Positions 4,727-6,937 of a stretch of 6,937 bases of DNA are shown here, in pieces (position 1 is the stretch's first letter; the number at the start of each line of letters is the position of its first letter). The stretch comes from Gemmatimonadota bacterium (GTDB lineage Bacteria; Gemmatimonadota; Gemmatimonadetes; Longimicrobiales; Gaopeijiaceae). The position numbers and the translations under genes are program-made. The notes under the pieces are model-generated. The model was not told the origin of the DNA, did no database searches, and saw only the letters and a program-made list of their open reading frames with translations. Location of the stretch: contig JAUQOX010000156.1 in NCBI GenBank assembly GCA_030550695.1, positions 1 to 6,937 on the forward strand, given 5' to 3'.

Positions 4727-6937
4727 TCAGCCTCCCCTCTGCCCGGCCTGCGTGCCCCCAGCCCGGGTCTGGGGCCGCTCGCGGTTCAGCTCCAGGATGT
4801 CGGCAGCGGTACGCTCGTCCCCCAGGAGGTGTTTGGCGAAGTACTCGGCCCGGAGCCAGAACCAGTAGTCGTTCATGTTACCGAAGCCGTGGCGCTGGCC
4901 CGGGAAAATGAACATGTCGAACCGTTTGTTGGCCCGGATCAGGGCTTCCGCCACCCGGAAGGTGCCGGCGTGGTGGACGTTGTTGTCCACGTCCCCGGTA
5001 ACCAGGAGCAGCTTGCCCTTGAGGTTGGCGGCCAGGTCGGAGTTCTTCTGGATGTCATACTGGAAGGTGATCTCGCCGTTGCGGCCCACCACCTCCTTGA
5101 TGCCGTGATGCTTTTCGGACCAGTTCTGGTTGTAGACGTCGTTGTTGTGATTGCCGGACGAAGACACCGCCACCTTGAAGAAGTCAGGATACACCAGCAT
5201 AGCCGCGGTGGACATGAAACCGCCGCCGGAGTGCCCGTAGATGCCCACCCGATCCAGGTCGATGAAGGAATGGCGGTCGGCCAACTGTTCGATCCCTACC
5301 TTCTTGTCTTCCAGACCGTAGTCCCGGAGGTTGCCGTATCCATAGTTGTGGTACCACTTGGACCGGTCGGGATGCCCTCCGCGGTTGCCGATGGTGATGA
5401 CGATGAATCCCAGTTGGGCCAAGGCTACCTCACTGGAGTTGGAACTCCAGGACTTGGCCACCGATTCCGTCTGAGGTCCGGGATAGACGTAGGCGATGAT
5501 GGGATACTTCTTGTTGGGGTCGAAGTCGAAAGGCTTGTACATGACACCGTAGATATCCGTGACCCCGTCGCCGGCCTTCACCTTGAAGGGCTCCGGGAAC
5601 CGATACCCCGCCGCCTGCAGAAGGGAGAAGTCCGCCGTCTCCAGGTCCATGACCTTTCTTCCGGTGGCGTCGTAAAGGGCGGCGGCGGGAACGGTGTTTA
5701 CCCGCGAATAGTTGTCCACGAAAAACCGATAGGTTTCGTTCATGTCCACCCGGTGGTCGAAGTCACCCGGGTTCAGCAGAGCCAGACCGCTTCCGTCCAG
5801 GTTGACGCGGTACAAGTGCTGGTAATAAGGGTCTTCGCCCTTCTCCCTGGCGTTGGCCCGGAAGAACACCACCCCCCTGGTTTCGTCCACCCCCACCACC
5901 CCGCCCACGTGCCAGGGCCCTTCCGTCAGGCGGCCCTTCAGGGTGCCGTCGGGACCGTAGCGATACAGGTGGGCCCACCCGTCCCGTTCGGACCACCAGA
6001 TGAGATCGCCGTTCTTGAGCCGCCAGGGCGGCTGATGCTCCACGTAGGTGTTGAGCCGCTCTTCGATGACCACCTTGACCTCGCCCGTGGCGGGGTCGGC
6101 CACCAACACGTCCACCCGGTGCTGATCCCGGCTGCGGCGCCAGAAGTACAGCTCGTTGGCGTTGGGGGAAAGCCACCGGCGGATGTTGGGCTCGTTGTCC
6201 TCCCCGCTGCGGGCGGCGAAGCGGCGTCCTCGGGGCGTGGGATCCGCGAAAAGGCCCATGCGTTGGTCTTTCCAGGGCTTGTCGTCGATCTTCTTCATTT
6301 GCCGAGCCCGGGTATCGTAGACCAGGAGTTCCATGATGCCCACGTTCTCCTCACCGGGCATGGCATACTTATAGGTCTCCAGCTGGGGCCTCCGATTGCC
6401 CACCACGTGGACCACCCAAAGGTCCCCCACCTTGCGGAGATCTTCCCGGGTCATGGCGAAATAGCGCGAATCATGGGACCAGAGTACGTTGGCGCTCTGG
6501 CGCTTGCCCCAGTTGGCCCGGGTTTCGTCGTCGTTCTGGCCGCGGCCGTAGGAGCCGTAGCAGTAGTCCCTTTCGCCGTCGGTGGTGAGCTGGGTTTCCT
6601 GGACCTCCACCCGGGCCTCCGCGGAGTCGGCGGCGGCGCCGGTCTTGCCGTGGCGGGCCTGGACAATCTTCATGTAGTCGTCCCAGCTCATCATGTAGAG
6701 GTTGCACTCCTTGTTGTAGACCACCATGGTGCTGTCGGGCGACACGCTGGCCCAGCCGGGGTGGCTCCTGGGCTCCTTCCATTCTTCCAGCACCTTGAGG
6801 GTCTGGGTACGCAGGTCGTACTCGAAGTAGAACACCTTCTTGCGGGTACGCGGACGGGCCGGAGGCCGGCGTTCCTGCTCCTGCTGTTGCTGGCCGGTTT
6901 CGGCGGCCTCGTCCCGGACCTCCTCGTCAATGGTGGA
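4727..6937 (-). CDS. DPP IV-family S9 serine peptidase, N-terminus outside window
   Basis: The frame is open from the right edge to TGA at 4727-4729, giving 736 residues. An internal GTG at 6835 is not the start, because the frame continues upstream for 34 codons to the edge. The first part is a beta-propeller-like region with repeated WSPDS/LSPNA/WSERDG blades. The last 260 or so residues are the alpha/beta hydrolase domain. Numbered from the window edge, the triad is Ser570 in GHSGGG, Asp651 in GDVDNNVH and His683 in GQRHGF. Such enzymes cleave peptides, often after proline, and are usually exported; the signal peptide would lie outside the window. Near residue 16 there is a QQQQEQ stretch followed by an Arg/Pro-rich linker, and the C-terminus ends in a Gly/Arg/Gln tail. 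The EEE-type motif that anchors the substrate N-terminus in classical DPP IV was not seen. The gene appears transcriptionally separate from panB. Confidence 0.9.
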   Translation of the reverse strand, partial: STIDEEVRDEAAETGQQQQEQERRPPARPRTRKKVFYFEYDLRTQTLKVLEEWKEPRSHPGWASVSPDSTMVVYNKECNLYMMSWDDYMKIVQARHGKTGAAADSAEARVEVQETQLTTDGERDYCYGSYGRGQNDDETRANWGKRQSANVLWSHDSRYFAMTREDLRKVGDLWVVHVVGNRRPQLETYKYAMPGEENVGIMELLVYDTRARQMKKIDDKPWKDQRMGLFADPTPRGRRFAARSGEDNEPNIRRWLSPNANELYFWRRSRDQHRVDVLVADPATGEVKVVIEERLNTYVEHQPPWRLKNGDLIWWSERDGWAHLYRYGPDGTLKGRLTEGPWHVGGVVGVDETRGVVFFRANAREKGEDPYYQHLYRVNLDGSGLALLNPGDFDHRVDMNETYRFFVDNYSRVNTVPAAALYDATGRKVMDLETADFSLLQAAGYRFPEPFKVKAGDGVTDIYGVMYKPFDFDPNKKYPIIAYVYPGPQTESVAKSWSSNSSEVALAQLGFIVITIGNRGGHPDRSKWYHNYGYGNLRDYGLEDKKVGIEQLADRHSFIDLDRVGIYGHSGGGFMSTAAMLVYPDFFKVAVSSSGNHNNDVYNQNWSEKHHGIKEVVGRNGEITFQYDIQKNSDLAANLKGKLLLVTGDVDNNVHHAGTFRVAEALIRANKRFDMFIFPGQRHGFGNMNDYWFWLRAEYFAKHLLGDERTAADILELNRERPQTRAGGTQAGQRGG

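Noticed and set aside
6833..6835. GTG as the start of the S9 peptidase
   Set aside because: The frame stays open for 34 more codons to the window edge, and the protein would start within the propeller without a signal peptide.

Overview
The window is GC-rich bacterial DNA (roughly two-thirds G+C by eye), densely coded, with five substantial genes and two non-coding stretches. The lineage cannot be fixed from one window. The mix of a large DPP IV-type S9 peptidase, a mycobacterial-type methylenetetrahydrofolate reductase fragment and a threonine synthase paired with a CysO-like sulfur carrier would fit Acidobacteriota or another deep-branching high-GC soil or thermal lineage. That is a guess.

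Left to right: (1) positions 2-298, plus strand, hold the 3' end of a methylenetetrahydrofolate reductase-like gene cut by the window edge. (2) Positions 299-596 are non-coding between two convergent genes. They hold a G/C hairpin and a 30-bp direct repeat whose two copies lie 73 bp apart, with a decayed third copy 72 bp further on. (3) Positions 597-4300, minus strand, are a tight four-gene operon transcribed right to left: panB (ketopantoate hydroxymethyltransferase), a zinc-ribbon threonine synthase homologue, a CysO/MoaD-like sulfur carrier ending in Gly-Gly, and a MoeZ-type E1-like adenylyltransferase with a C-terminal rhodanese domain. Junctions are a 4-bp overlap, a 10-bp gap, and a 5-bp gap or 4-bp overlap depending on the start chosen. 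(4) Positions 4301-4726 carry a likely regulatory leader: a candidate promoter with a perfect TTGACA, a possible 33-residue Met-rich leader ORF, a perfect 20-bp palindrome, and a textbook intrinsic terminator whose U-tract ends only 40 bp before the panB start codon. (5) Positions 4727-6937, minus strand, are a DPP IV-family S9 peptidase whose N-terminus lies beyond the right edge.

How it may work together: the rhodanese/E1 protein can load sulfur on the carrier's C-terminal glycine as a thiocarboxylate. The adjacent PLP enzyme belongs to a fold family that, in CysM and related systems, accepts sulfur from such carriers. No MoaE, ThiG or other classical MoaD/ThiS partner is visible. The main hypothesis is therefore a protein-thiocarboxylate route to a sulfur amino acid (cysteine or homocysteine), co-transcribed with pantothenate synthesis and possibly controlled by attenuation at the terminator before panB. 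A methylene-THF enzyme flanks the operon, and PanB also uses methylene-THF, so a link to one-carbon and methionine metabolism is possible but unproven.
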